In this document: positions 44,312 to 52,995 of the stretch, piece after piece | Layout of the letters: each line of letters starts with the position of its first letter | Numbering within the stretch: the stretch's first letter is position 1 | Assembly (NCBI GenBank): GCA_019306065.1 | Contig: JAFDMF010000007.1 | Location: forward strand, 1 to 64,000 | Reading direction: 5' to 3' | Length of the DNA stretch: 64,000 nt | From: Deltaproteobacteria bacterium | GTDB taxonomy: Bacteria; Desulfobacterota; Desulfobacteria; Desulfobacterales; JAFDMD01 | The notes under the pieces: model-generated | What the model saw: only the letters and a program-made list of their open reading frames with translations | What the model was told of the DNA's origin: nothing | Databases searched by the model: none | Position numbers and translations under genes: made by a program

Positions 44312-44638
44312 ATGGGAAAAGATATTATAGAAATAAACGACGACAACTTTGAAGCTGAAATTTTAAAGTCTGATAAGCCGGTTTTAGTGGATTTTTGGGC
44401 GCCTTGGTGCGGACCTTGCAGAGCAATAGGTCCTATAGTGGAAGAGCTTGCCGAAGTTTACGGAGATAAAGTAAAATTTGCCAAATGCAACGTTGACGAC
44501 AGCCCAATAACCCCTTCAAAATACGGAATTCAAGCAATTCCTACCTTAATATTTTTTAAAGACGGAAAAAATGATTTGCCTATTACCGGAGTTGTTCCGA
44601 AAACCGAGTTAGAAAACAAGATAAAAGAGTTGTTATAG
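44312..44638 (+). CDS. trxA: Thioredoxin
   Basis: 108 residues with the WAPWCGPCRAIGP active site (Cys33 and Cys36), DFWAPW strand and the cis-Pro segment QAIPTLIFF. Reduces protein disulfides using electrons from TrxB, whose gene follows 10 bp downstream. GGAAAC near -12. First gene of the trxA-trxB-bamD-rpmB set. Confidence 0.95.
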   Translation: MGKDIIEINDDNFEAEILKSDKPVLVDFWAPWCGPCRAIGPIVEELAEVYGDKVKFAKCNVDDSPITPSKYGIQAIPTLIFFKDGKNDLPITGVVPKTELENKIKELL

Positions 44639-44648
44639 GATTAAAACA

Positions 44649-45584
44649 ATGAAAATAAAACCGGATTACGATCTTGTTATAATAGGCGGAGGACCTGCCG
44701 GATTAACAGCCGGTATATATGCTATGCGGGCAAAGTTGAACTGTATTCTTATAGAAAAAAAGATTCCCGGTGGTTTGGCGCTTATTACTGATTGGGTAGA
44801 AAACTATCCCGGATTTCCGGAGGGAATATCAGGAGCGGATTTAACCGATAAGTTTATAGAACAGGCAAAGCGTTTTGGTTTAAAAATAGAAAACGAAGCG
44901 GCGGAGGCAATATGGCTTGACGACGGTTTAAAAAAGATTAAAACCGATCAAAGACTTATAACTGCGGCGTCTGTTATTATAACTGCGGGAACATCTCCAA
45001 AAAAACTCGGAATAGAAGGGGAAACCTTATTTTACGGAAAAGGGGTTTCTACTTGCGCAACCTGCGACGGATTTTTTTACAGAGATAAGATAGTAGCCGC
45101 TATAGGCGGAGGAGACAGCGCGGTTCAGGAAAGCCTATTTTTAACTAAATTTGTTAAAAAAGTTTGGCTTATTCATAGACGCGACAGTTTAAGAGCGGCA
45201 AAAATTTTGCAGGAAAGAGCATTTAAAAATGATAAAATAGAAATATTGTGGGACTGTATTCCGAAAAAAATATCCGGCAGAAACGCGGTTGAAGAACTTA
45301 CCATTCAAAATGTTAAAACAGAGGAAATAAAAGATTTGTCTATAGACGGCTGCTTTATTTTTGCAGGCACAAACCCGAATACCGGCTTTTTGGGCGATCT
45401 TGTTAAAACAGACGAAAACGGATTTGTTTATACCGATAATAACATGGGAACCTCCGTAAAAGGATTATTTTGCGCGGGCGACGCAAGAAAAACCCCTTTA
45501 CGTCAAATAGTAACTGCAACGGGAGATGCTGCAATAGCGGTTGCAGGAGCGGAGAAGTATATTGAAAATTTTTATGAAAAATAA
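44649..45584 (+). CDS. trxB: Thioredoxin reductase
   Basis: 311-residue flavoprotein: FAD-binding VIIGGGPAGLTAGIYAMRAKL at the N-terminus, the redox-active CATCDGFF near residue 140, NAD(P)-binding GGGDSAVQESLFL with IHRRDSLRAA, and GLFCAGDARKTPLRQIVTATGDAAIA at the C-terminus. Transfers electrons from NADPH to thioredoxin. Overlaps bamD by 11 bp. Confidence 0.95.
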   Translation: MKIKPDYDLVIIGGGPAGLTAGIYAMRAKLNCILIEKKIPGGLALITDWVENYPGFPEGISGADLTDKFIEQAKRFGLKIENEAAEAIWLDDGLKKIKTDQRLITAASVIITAGTSPKKLGIEGETLFYGKGVSTCATCDGFFYRDKIVAAIGGGDSAVQESLFLTKFVKKVWLIHRRDSLRAAKILQERAFKNDKIEILWDCIPKKISGRNAVEELTIQNVKTEEIKDLSIDGCFIFAGTNPNTGFLGDLVKTDENGFVYTDNNMGTSVKGLFCAGDARKTPLRQIVTATGDAAIAVAGAEKYIENFYEK

Positions 45585-46266
45585 TAAATTTGTGGTTATT
45601 ATTTTTGCCAGCTTAATATTATGTTTAGGCTGCAAGAAAATCAATTTCAACCTCTTTGGCGGTGATGAATACGATAAAATGGCGTCTGAATTAATTTACG
45701 ATGGAATGGAGAATTACAAAGCGGGAGATTATAAAGACGCGCTTGAAAATTTTCAAAAATTACAAGATATGTATCCATTTAATAAGTATGCGATACTTGC
45801 CGAATTAAAAGAGGCGGATTCTTATTATCAGCTTGGAAAATATAATGATGCCGTAATGGTTTATGAAGAGTTTGAAACCCTTCATCCCCAAAATGATGTC
45901 ATACCTTATGTGGCGTATCAGCAGGGGCTCTGCTATTTTGAACAAATAAAAACTCCTGACAGGGAACAAACCTCCTCTTATAAGGCTATTGAAGTTTTTG
46001 AAAGAGTAAAAGCGGATTACCCTAATACCGAGTATGCAAAAAAGGCGGACAAAATGATGATGCAATGCCTTAAAAGCATTGCGGCACATGAATTATATGT
46101 TGGCAAATTCTATTTTAAAGCTAAAGATTATAAAGCCGCATTAAGCCGCTTAAAAAGAGTGGTTATGAAGTTTCCGGACATGGGAACACATCACGAGGCA
46201 ATGCAGTATATAACCGAATCCGAAAATCAACTTAAAAATAAAGATAATAAAAAGGAGCAGAAATAA
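45574..46266 (+). CDS. bamD: Outer-membrane assembly lipoprotein BamD
   Basis: The ATG at 45574 is chosen because it begins a proper type II signal peptide (MKNNKFVVIIFASLILCLGC, lipidated Cys20); the ORF-track TTG start would add 11 residues before it. The 230-residue protein has five TPR-like repeats: DGMENYKAGDYKDALENFQK, EADSYYQLGKYNDAVMVYEE, and RLKRVVMKFPDMG at the end. As part of the BAM complex it inserts outer-membrane beta-barrels, which shows a Gram-negative, diderm host. It overlaps trxB and precedes rpmB by 3 bp. Confidence 0.88.
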   Translation: MKNNKFVVIIFASLILCLGCKKINFNLFGGDEYDKMASELIYDGMENYKAGDYKDALENFQKLQDMYPFNKYAILAELKEADSYYQLGKYNDAVMVYEEFETLHPQNDVIPYVAYQQGLCYFEQIKTPDREQTSSYKAIEVFERVKADYPNTEYAKKADKMMMQCLKSIAAHELYVGKFYFKAKDYKAALSRLKRVVMKFPDMGTHHEAMQYITESENQLKNKDNKKEQK

Positions 46267-46269
46267 AAA

Positions 46270-46464
46270 ATGTCAAAAGAATGCGCAATATGCGGTAAAA
46301 AACATAAATCCGGCAATAACGTAAGCCACGCTCATAATATAACAAAACGCCGTTTTAATCCGAATTTGCAAAGCGTTAAAGCCCGCTTGGATAACGGGCA
46401 GGTAAAAAAAATATTAGCCTGCACAAACTGTATAAAGTCCGGCAGGGTTATAAAATCTGTATAA
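46270..46464 (+). CDS. rpmB: Ribosomal protein L28
   Basis: 64 residues: [34 protein letters not shown], then [12 protein letters not shown]. The two CxxC pairs make this the zinc-binding form. Length is standard. It ends the operon before a strong terminator. Confidence 0.95.
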   Translation: MSKECAICGKKHKSGNNVSHAHNITKRRFNPNLQSVKARLDNGQVKKILACTNCIKSGRVIKSV

Positions 46465-46466
46465 CA

Positions 46467-46508
46467 AAAAGCTTTGCATAACTTTGTATTTTGTTATGCA
46501 AAGCTTTT
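46467..46508 (+). terminator. Rho-independent terminator after rpmB
   Basis: A perfect 16 bp stem, AAAAGCTTTGCATAAC / GTTATGCAAAGCTTTT, with a 10-base loop, starts 2 bp after the rpmB stop. The TTTT at the stem end serves as the U-tract. It could act in both directions. Confidence 0.8.
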
Positions 46509-46787
46509 AATCGAATTATAAACAAAAGATATAGACGCAAAAAGGAATGATTGTTAAAATATTCCGTACCTAACGGCGCGAAGGATTTTTTTCTATAAAT
46601 ATTTAAGCCCTAACTGGGTTTGTAATATTAGGCTAATTTAAAAGTCCCGTAAGGGCGAAATATTATAAACATAAGAAACGCCAATGACTAATATTAGACA
46701 CAACAAGGGATGATTATAAAAAAGTATTTCGAGAATTACAATTTATTTGACGCAGAAATTGAGCAAAGGAAACATTTTTTATCAAAA
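46509..46787. repeat. Repeat-bearing spacer between rpmB and truA
   Basis: It contains CCAATGACTAATATTAGACACAACAAGGGATGATTAT (46681-46717), a second copy of the element at 29907, and TATTTCGAGAATTACAATTTATTTGACGCAGAAATTGAGCAAA, which resembles a decayed arm of the 140 bp family. No gene is seen. Confidence 0.45.
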
Positions 46788-47528
46788 TTAATAAAAAACC
46801 TTCATTAAAAACAACCCTTTTGCAGAAGCGGTTTTTCCTGCAAGACTTCTATTTTTTGATTTTAAAATTTTTTTGAAATTTTCCGGCGTTCTTTTACCCA
46901 AACCTACTTCAATAAGGGTTCCTACAATGTTTCGGACCATATATCTTAAAAAACCGTCCGCTTCTAATTGAAAAATAATATATCCGCCAGCCTCTTGATA
47001 TATATCCATATTTAAAATAGTTCTTATACTGTTTTGTTTGGGGCTTCCGGCTCCTTCAAACGCGCTGAAATCGTAAGTCCCTATTATAAAATTTAAGGCT
47101 TCTTTCATTTTAGTAAAATCTAACCTATTTTTTATATGCAAGCAATAGTTTCTGTTTATCGCGCAGCGGATAGGTTTGTTTAATACTCTGTAATGATAAA
47201 TTTTAGATTTTGCGCTGTACCTGGCGTGAAATTTATCATGTTCAATGCTGCATTGGAGAATAGCAATATCGTTTGGTAAAAGGGCGTTTAAACCTTTTTG
47301 CAAAGCTTTGCATTCTAATTTTGTATCGGAAAAAAATGACGCGGTTTGTCCGTAAGAATGAACGCCCGCATCTGTTCTTCCTGCTCCGTCTATGGTTATA
47401 TTCTTGCCGGTTATTATTTTTAAAACTTTTTCAATTTTTTCTTGAATTGTTTTTGCAGACTTTTGTTTTTGCCAACCGTTATACAAAGTTCCGTCGTATT
47501 CTATTATTATTTTAAAGTTTTTTTTCAT
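46788..47528 (-). CDS. truA: tRNA pseudouridine(38-40) synthase TruA
   Basis: The core shows IEYDGTLYNGWQKQKSAKTIQ at the N-terminus, DGAGRTDAGVHSYGQTASF (catalytic Asp) near residue 50, and HARYSAKSKIYHYRV. The tail has LRYMVRNIVGTLIEVG. I chose the Met giving MKKNFKIIIEYDG; the ORF track begins eight codons earlier (47552) and no ribosome-binding site clearly decides between them. Confidence 0.92.
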   Translation of the reverse strand: MKKNFKIIIEYDGTLYNGWQKQKSAKTIQEKIEKVLKIITGKNITIDGAGRTDAGVHSYGQTASFFSDTKLECKALQKGLNALLPNDIAILQCSIEHDKFHARYSAKSKIYHYRVLNKPIRCAINRNYCLHIKNRLDFTKMKEALNFIIGTYDFSAFEGAGSPKQNSIRTILNMDIYQEAGGYIIFQLEADGFLRYMVRNIVGTLIEVGLGKRTPENFKKILKSKNRSLAGKTASAKGLFLMKVFY

Positions 47529-47781
47529 TCGCATTATAATTTTTATTATCAATTTTTTTTTGTTTATATTCTTGTTATGAGATTTCTCCTCGCTTCGTTC
47601 GTCGATCTGTTTATATTCGGTTTTTGGAGATATTCAAGTTTGTTTTGCTCCGCTTTTTGCTTATCGCTTCGGATTTCTGACTGCGTTTTACGCAAAATAT
47701 GAAAACTTGAGCTATGCTCTCAAATCATATCTTGCGATTAAAAACCGTGTTTCTTTATCCCTTTGCCTCTTTGTATCTCTG
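47529..47781. other. Spacer between uvrC and truA with repeat fragments
   Basis: It contains GAGATTTCTCCTCGCTTCGTTCGTCGA (second palindromic family), a GATATTCAAGTTTG arm like that at 38848, and a CTTTGCCTCTTTGTATCTCTGTTAC stretch of the GATACAAAG type. No independent gene. Confidence 0.45.
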
Positions 47782-49614
47782 TTACTTTATTACTCTATCG
47801 CTCAAAGCTGTTTTGATGCGACTTGCGGCTTCTTGATTGATTTTTAAAACTTTTTGTATATCTTGCGTATCTGCGTTTTTAATTTTTTTTACGCTTTTAT
47901 AATGTTTTAAAAGTAGCGCTTTTCTTTTTTTTCCTATTCCGTATATGTTGTCTAATTGTGAGGTTATGGTTTTCCGTTTTCTTAGATTTCTATGGAATGA
48001 AACTGTAAATCTGTGAGCTTCGTCTCTTATTTGCTGTAAAAAGGATAGGGTTTGTTTGTTGGCGCCAAAGTTTACAGGATTTGCTTTTAGATGTTTGTAT
48101 ATTTTATCTTCGATTTCTCCTTTTGCTTCATCTTTTTTTGCAATTCCTATAACTTGAAATTTATTTTTTATTCCGAGTTGTTCAAGGACTGATATTGCTG
48201 TGTTTAGCTGCCCTTTTCCGCCGTCTAATATTAGCAGATCCGGAAGTGTCTTTTTGTTTTTTTGCGGTAAAAATCTTCTTTTTAATACTTCTGCCATGTA
48301 TGCGCAATCGTTGTTTTCTTTTGTTTTTATTTTATATTTTCTGTAAGCCTTTTTTTCCTGTTTTCCGTTTATAAAAACTACCATAGCAGATACGGGGTTT
48401 GTTCCTGATGTGTTGGAGTTGTCGAAGCATTCTATTCTGTTGGGTATGTTGTTTATTTTAAGTATTTCTTTTAATTTTATGAGGTTGTTTGTTATGTTTT
48501 TGTTTGAGGCAAGTTTTTGTTGTAAGATGTTCTCGGCATTTGTAACGGCTGTTTTTATAAGTCCTGCTTTATCTCCTTTTTTGTAGCATAATATTTTAAC
48601 TTTTTTTTGTTTAAATTTAAAAAGGAGTTGTTCATTTGATTTTTTATCTTTTATATTTGCAGGTATTAATATTTGTTTTGGAATGAATGGCTCTTTTTCG
48701 TAATATTGTCTTATAAAGGAGGATAGAATTTCCTGTTTTTGATATATGGTGTTGTTGAATTCAAAATGTTTTGTTCCTACAAGCCTGCCGGCTCTTATGT
48801 AGAGTATGTTTATTATGTATAATTGGTGGTTTCCGGCTATTCCTATAACGTCTCTGTCTATTAGATCGGTATTTGATATTAGTTGTTTTTCTAATGTTTT
48901 TTCTATTGCAAATTTTTTATCTCTTAATTTCACGGCTTTTTCGTATTTTTTTAATTGCGCGGCTTTTTGCATATCAGAGGTTATTTTTTTTATAAGTTCG
49001 GGCGTTTTGCCTTTTAAAAATAGTATGGTTTCTTTGATTATGTTGTGGTATTCTACTACCGAAATTCTGTTTTGGCACGGGGCAAAACAGATGTTCATCT
49101 GAAAGTTTAAGCAGGCTCTTTTTCTAATTTCTATTTTTTTTGATCTGCATTTTCTTAATTTGAAGTTTTTATCTATAAATTTTAATGTCCGCTTTACTGC
49201 AGAACCGGATGCAAAGGGTCCGAAGTATATGGCGCCGTCTTTTTCTATTTTTCTTGCTATTGCAAGCCGGGGCCATTTATCTTTAATGTTTAATTTTAGG
49301 CATGGGTAGCGTTTGTCGTCTTTTAATATTACGTTATATTTTGGTTGATGGCGTTTGATTAGGTTTGATTCTAATATTAATGCTTCCTGTTCGGTTTTTG
49401 TAATGATAACTTCAAAATCGGATGTTTTGTTTATGAGCAGTTTTGTTTTGATTTCCTGTTTTGTCGAATTGTTAAAATATGAGTATAATCTTTTTTTTAA
49501 GTTTAAAGCTTTGCCTATATATATTATAATCCCTTTTTTATCTTTCATTAGATAAACGCCGGATGAATCTGATATGTTTTTTAATTTTTCGGTTATGTTG
49601 TTTGAAGCTTTCAC
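47782..49614 (-). CDS. uvrC: Excinuclease ABC subunit C
   Basis: 610 residues. N-terminal GIY-YIG nuclease: SGVYLMKDKKGIIIYIGKAL at residues 18-37. A cluster with CLNFQMNICFAPCQ near residue 170; UVR motif region near 200-235; RNase-H-like C-terminal nuclease with RIECFDNSNTSGTNPVSAMV and PDLLILDGGKGQL; terminal helix-hairpin-helix (NIYGIGKKRKALLLKH). Makes both incisions in nucleotide-excision repair with UvrAB. Complete. Confidence 0.95.
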   Translation of the reverse strand: MKASNNITEKLKNISDSSGVYLMKDKKGIIIYIGKALNLKKRLYSYFNNSTKQEIKTKLLINKTSDFEVIITKTEQEALILESNLIKRHQPKYNVILKDDKRYPCLKLNIKDKWPRLAIARKIEKDGAIYFGPFASGSAVKRTLKFIDKNFKLRKCRSKKIEIRKRACLNFQMNICFAPCQNRISVVEYHNIIKETILFLKGKTPELIKKITSDMQKAAQLKKYEKAVKLRDKKFAIEKTLEKQLISNTDLIDRDVIGIAGNHQLYIINILYIRAGRLVGTKHFEFNNTIYQKQEILSSFIRQYYEKEPFIPKQILIPANIKDKKSNEQLLFKFKQKKVKILCYKKGDKAGLIKTAVTNAENILQQKLASNKNITNNLIKLKEILKINNIPNRIECFDNSNTSGTNPVSAMVVFINGKQEKKAYRKYKIKTKENNDCAYMAEVLKRRFLPQKNKKTLPDLLILDGGKGQLNTAISVLEQLGIKNKFQVIGIAKKDEAKGEIEDKIYKHLKANPVNFGANKQTLSFLQQIRDEAHRFTVSFHRNLRKRKTITSQLDNIYGIGKKRKALLLKHYKSVKKIKNADTQDIQKVLKINQEAASRIKTALSDRVIK

Positions 49615-49683
49615 TTTTTTGATGGTTATTTTTTAGCAATCTCTTCCAATAATTTTTTTATATCTTCGAGCAATTTTACTTTT

Positions 49684-49825
49684 GTGTTTAACTATCTTTA
49701 ATAGCGGATGTTTCCTGTGTTTATATTCTTATTATGAGATTTTTTTTCGTTACGCTCGTTGACATCACACGATAAAAAAATTTTCTTTCTGTCATTTTGA
49801 GCAAAGCGAGAAATCCCTTGATTAT
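49684..49825. repeat. Repeat cluster upstream of uvrC
   Basis: GTGTTTAACTATCTTTAATAGCGGATGTTTCCT (49684-49716) repeats the segment at 7499 and 14059. It is followed by an inverted pair GAGATTTTTTTTCGTTACGCTCGTTGACA and TGTCATTTTGAGCAAAGCGAGAAATC (49736-49816) of the second palindromic family. Confidence 0.55.
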
Positions 49826-49848
49826 TTCCTTTGCCTCTGTCCCCCTAT

Positions 49849-50598
49849 TTATTTTATAGAAACCAGATTAGATGCGAGTTCGCATGCAAACTCGCATGCT
49901 GTTTTTCTTGCGGATATAAAGTTGTTATCCGTAAATCCGGGTTTCCATTTAAATGTATATAGCTCGTCTGATACTGTTAGTAAGGAGCATACTTTAATGT
50001 TTTTAAATTTTCCTGTAGAAAAAAGAGCGGAGGTTTCCATTTCTACCGCTGCCGCGCCTTTTTTTTGATAATTTTTTACTTTTGTTATTGTTTCTCTGTA
50101 TATTGCGTCTGCCGTCCATATATCTGTTTTATGATATTTTTTTCCGTTTTTGATTAATAGTTTTTCAAGGCTTTGTAGAAGGCTGGTGTCTGGAAAGGAG
50201 ATTTGTTTTGCGCCGTAATCTTTAGAGATTCCTTCATCTATGAATGCGGATTTGGGTAAAATGATGTCTCCTATTTTTATGTTTTCGGATATTGAACCGC
50301 ACCATCCGATAAATATTATTTGTTTTACTCCGTATAAGATTAATTGTTCTAAAAGCATAACTGCATAAGGAGCGCCTACAAAGGGGCCGGTTACGGATAT
50401 GTTTTTAAATTCTTCGGTTCCTATGTGAATTCCGCTTATATCAAAATTTTTTTTTTTCGATATATCCGCTTTTAATATTTTGCATACTGTGTAAAGATCC
50501 GGATAGGTTGCAGTCATTAAAGCGGCAGAGGCAAGTTTTGTGATGTTTCTGCTTTTTACCGGATATACTATGGGGTTATCGAAATTTTCGGGATTCAT
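49849..50598 (-). CDS. Nucleoside phosphorylase (PNP/UDP family)
   Basis: 249 residues of the purine/uridine phosphorylase superfamily: VTGPFVGAPYAVMLLEQL near residue 72, IIFIGWCGSISENIKIGDIILP near residue 95, and GAAAVEMETSALFSTGKF near residue 188, where the E-M-E segment binds ribose. The substrate (uridine, inosine, methylthioadenosine or other) is not clear from motifs. It starts 22 bp after an 84-residue gene on the same strand and may belong to purine salvage. Confidence 0.85.
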   Translation of the reverse strand: MNPENFDNPIVYPVKSRNITKLASAALMTATYPDLYTVCKILKADISKKKNFDISGIHIGTEEFKNISVTGPFVGAPYAVMLLEQLILYGVKQIIFIGWCGSISENIKIGDIILPKSAFIDEGISKDYGAKQISFPDTSLLQSLEKLLIKNGKKYHKTDIWTADAIYRETITKVKNYQKKGAAAVEMETSALFSTGKFKNIKVCSLLTVSDELYTFKWKPGFTDNNFISARKTACEFACELASNLVSIK

Positions 50599-50620
50599 TT
50601 TTAATTTATCCGTTTTTTTA

Positions 50621-50875
50621 TTATTCGATTGAGGTTTGAGCGGTTATTTCTTCTTTTATTCCATCTATAATATCGTAAAGCCATAGTATATCTTCTACTG
50701 TAAGTCTGCCTGCTTTTAAAAAGCTTATTTGGTCGCTGTTTTTTTTTTTAGCCGCTCTGGGTCCTATTTGAACTTTTGCTTCTCCGCCAGCGTATTTGTT
50801 GATAGAGATTATAAGTCCAGTTTCTTTGCATTCCCATTTTTTTATTATTTTATCTTTTGAAGCGTCAAAGGGCAT
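50621..50875 (-). CDS. Conserved-looking small protein (84 aa)
   Basis: The sequence has WECKETGLIISINKYAGGEAKVQIGPR, a beta-like part, and SFLKAGRLTVEDILWLYDIIDGI, a helix. The strand-strand-helix layout recalls PC4-like single-strand-binding proteins, but I cannot support that name. AAGGAGAAAAAAAATG gives a good ribosome-binding site. It is probably co-transcribed with the phosphorylase. Confidence 0.65.
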   Translation of the reverse strand: MPFDASKDKIIKKWECKETGLIISINKYAGGEAKVQIGPRAAKKKNSDQISFLKAGRLTVEDILWLYDIIDGIKEEITAQTSIE

Positions 50876-51001
50876 TTTTTTTCTCCTTTTAATTTATAAT
50901 TAAGATAGAAGCCATATCGTATCAGCTTGTATTGTGCGATTTTTGTAAACTCGTATGAAATAACTCACTGTGTCCCCCATTGAAAAGGGTGAAATAATAA
51001 A

Positions 51002-51109
51002 GGAATTTCTCGCTTTGCTCGAAATGACAAATTTTTTATTTGGGCAGATGTTTTATCAAAAAGCCTTTTTTCGCTATGTCATTTCGACGAGCGCAGCGAG
51101 GAGAAATCT
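51002..51109. repeat. Palindromic intergenic repeat, second family (full copy)
   Basis: GGAATTTCTCGCTTTGCTCGAAATGACA at 51002-51029 and TGTCATTTCGACGAGCGCAGCGAGGAGAAATC near 51077-51108 form inverted ends around a 47 bp centre. Single or degenerate arms occur at 26120, 29961, 42250, 44200, 47580 and 49736. This is the clearest complete copy. Confidence 0.65.
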
Positions 51110-51166
51110 CATAATGAAAATATAACGATACGAAATAAACGGATATATATGTAAAGTCAATATGAT

Positions 51167-51697
51167 TTAATATAAAGGGGGTAATTTGTTTGCTTGGCGT
51201 TCTAAATTGATCATTTTTTTTTTTAATTCGGAGCCTCCGCCGAATTTGCCTACGGAGCCGTCTGTTTTGATTACTCTATGACAAGGGATGATTATAGGAA
51301 AAGGATTTGTTGCCATAGCGCCTCCCGTAGCGCGCGAAGCTTTCGGATTGTTTGCTGCTTCCGATAAGTCTCTGTAAGAGCAGACTTCGGCAAAGGGGAT
51401 TTCCGCTGTTTTTAAAAGAATTTTTTTGTAAAAAGGGGGATGGTTGTTTAAATCAAGTATGTCCCGATCTATTTGTATGGGGCATCCGTTATTAAAATAG
51501 TTTTTAATTGCAAAAGCGATTTTTTTTGCGTCCGTATTTTTTTTATCTTCAATGGAAGAGGCTGTGGAAAGGATTTTTTCTTTGATTGTTTTGAGTTTTT
51601 TTTCGGGCAATAAAACTTTTTTAAGAATAAAAGGGTTTTTTGTAAAGATGACTGCGCAGTATCCGTAAGATGTGTTTATAATAAGATGGTAAAGCAT
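51167..51697 (-). CDS. ogt: Methylated-DNA--protein-cysteine methyltransferase
   Basis: Removes alkyl groups from O6-methylguanine to its own Cys. 176 residues with IPFAEVCSYRDLSEAANNPKASRATGGAM (helix-turn-helix with arginine finger) and the active site IIIPCHRVIKTDGSVGKFGGG near residue 140. The N-terminal part is divergent. Located after the ferredoxin gene on the same strand. Confidence 0.93.
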   Translation of the reverse strand: MLYHLIINTSYGYCAVIFTKNPFILKKVLLPEKKLKTIKEKILSTASSIEDKKNTDAKKIAFAIKNYFNNGCPIQIDRDILDLNNHPPFYKKILLKTAEIPFAEVCSYRDLSEAANNPKASRATGGAMATNPFPIIIPCHRVIKTDGSVGKFGGGSELKKKMINLERQANKLPPLY

Positions 51698-51801
51698 AAT
51701 GTTATGAAACGGTTTTTAATTAAATATTCTTAGATAAAATGACCGATAAATATCGGCGGAATAAAAATGCCCCGCCGATATTTACGGATAACTCGGATGA
51801 A

Positions 51802-51990
51802 TTAAGTCTCTTCTACCGTGATAGCGTTAGATTCGCAAACCTCTATGCAGCTTTCACAGCCAAGACATTCTTCTGCATTTACAGGAACCGATTTTTCATC
51901 CTGCATTTCAAAGACTTCTACGGGACATACGTCAACGCATTCTTCGCAGCCTTCGCATTTATTGGCATCTACTATTGGATTAAAAGCCAT
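51802..51990 (-). CDS. 2[4Fe-4S] ferredoxin
   Basis: 62 residues from ATG 51990 (MAFNPIVDANK). The AAAGGAGAG directly upstream favours this start over the ORF-track ATG at 52008, which lies before that site. Two cluster motifs are complete: CEGCEECVDVCP and CLGCESCIEVCE. An acidic low-potential electron carrier. It follows the CBS gene. Confidence 0.92.
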   Translation of the reverse strand: MAFNPIVDANKCEGCEECVDVCPVEVFEMQDEKSVPVNAEECLGCESCIEVCESNAITVEET

Positions 51991-52040
51991 TTTTTTCTCT
52001 CCTTTCACTTTTTTTTATAAAGATAAAAATATATAAAAAT

Positions 52041-52607
52041 TTAAATTTCGCACGTCTCTATCATAGAGCATATTTTTTTAAAAACATCGGTTAATCTTAA
52101 TATTCCGACTATTTTATTATTTTTTTCAGCCGAAGTTACAAGAACCGCATGATGTTTTCCCATTAAAAAATGTTGTATCCCATGATCTAATGTTCTGTCT
52201 TCTTTTATATACTCTCCCTCGGAGGGGGTATACATAAAATCTTTTATTTTTTTAGACGAAGCTTTTTTACAAATATCATCCAAGGGTTTATTCCAAAGAT
52301 CATATTCCATAAGTATTGACTTTAAAAAACCTGCGTCAAAATATCCGCCGGATGCTTTTGCAATTTCTTTTTCGTTTTCAATATATTTAGGCTCTAATGC
52401 CTTTAATATGTCGAACTGACTTAATTTGCCAACGACTTCTCCCGTATTGTTTAATACAAGAATTGATCTGAAAGCATATCTGTTTTTAGTATAAAAATTT
52501 TGGGCTGATTTTAATTCTATAACCGCTTCAAAAAGAGTGGCGTCTTCCGAAACGGTAGCATACTCGGATACAGATATCATTAAATCTTTTACATAATAGT
52601 TTTTCAT
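52041..52607 (-). CDS. CBS-domain pair protein
   Basis: 188 residues with two CBS modules: VKDLMISVSEYATVSEDATLFEAVIEL at the start with SILVLNNTGEVVGKLSQFDIL, and a second with IKDFMYTPSEGEYIKEDRTL, HHAVLVTSAEKNNKIVGILRLTDVF. Such stand-alone pairs bind adenine nucleotides and act as energy sensors. The partner is unknown; neighbours are ferredoxin and ogt. Confidence 0.85.
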   Translation of the reverse strand: MKNYYVKDLMISVSEYATVSEDATLFEAVIELKSAQNFYTKNRYAFRSILVLNNTGEVVGKLSQFDILKALEPKYIENEKEIAKASGGYFDAGFLKSILMEYDLWNKPLDDICKKASSKKIKDFMYTPSEGEYIKEDRTLDHGIQHFLMGKHHAVLVTSAEKNNKIVGILRLTDVFKKICSMIETCEI

Positions 52608-52836
52608 TCAATCCTCCGTTAATCTTATTATAAGGATTATTTACAAAAAGTTTCCATTATATTAATTGAAAACTCTCGTCAAGTTATATTATCGTTAAGA
52701 GAGGATGAGAGATACAACGGAGGAGAGTAATATTTATAAAAAAAGGCTTGCGAGTTATGATTATATGCTTTAAGGTTTAACAAAAATAAGCCTTTTAAGC
52801 GTTGGATAAAAATTTTAATCACAAAAAAGAATGATG

Positions 52837-52979
52837 AAAGTTTGCGGGATAACAAAGCGGTTTGTTCGTTTTCAAGGCTTGCAAAAATTTTAACCGCAGG
52901 AATACTAAAGTATTTCGAGGATTAAAATTTAAGCATAACGCAGAAAACGGGCAAACCGCTTTGTTATCCTGCAAACTTT
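52837..52979. repeat. Dispersed palindromic intergenic repeat, copy C (best preserved)
   Basis: The ends form a 28 bp inverted repeat with one mismatch: AAAGTTTGCGGGATAACAAA at 52837 (continuing GCGGTTTG) against CAAACCGCTTTGTTATCCTG (continuing CAAACTTT) up to 52979. Inner parts are also complementary down to a central AATACTAAAGTATT, so the 143 nt would fold into one long hairpin. Read on the minus strand it aligns with copies A, B and D. Its right end lies 16 bp before the HAD gene start. Confidence 0.85.
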
Positions 52980-52995
52980 AAATATAGGAAAAGAT

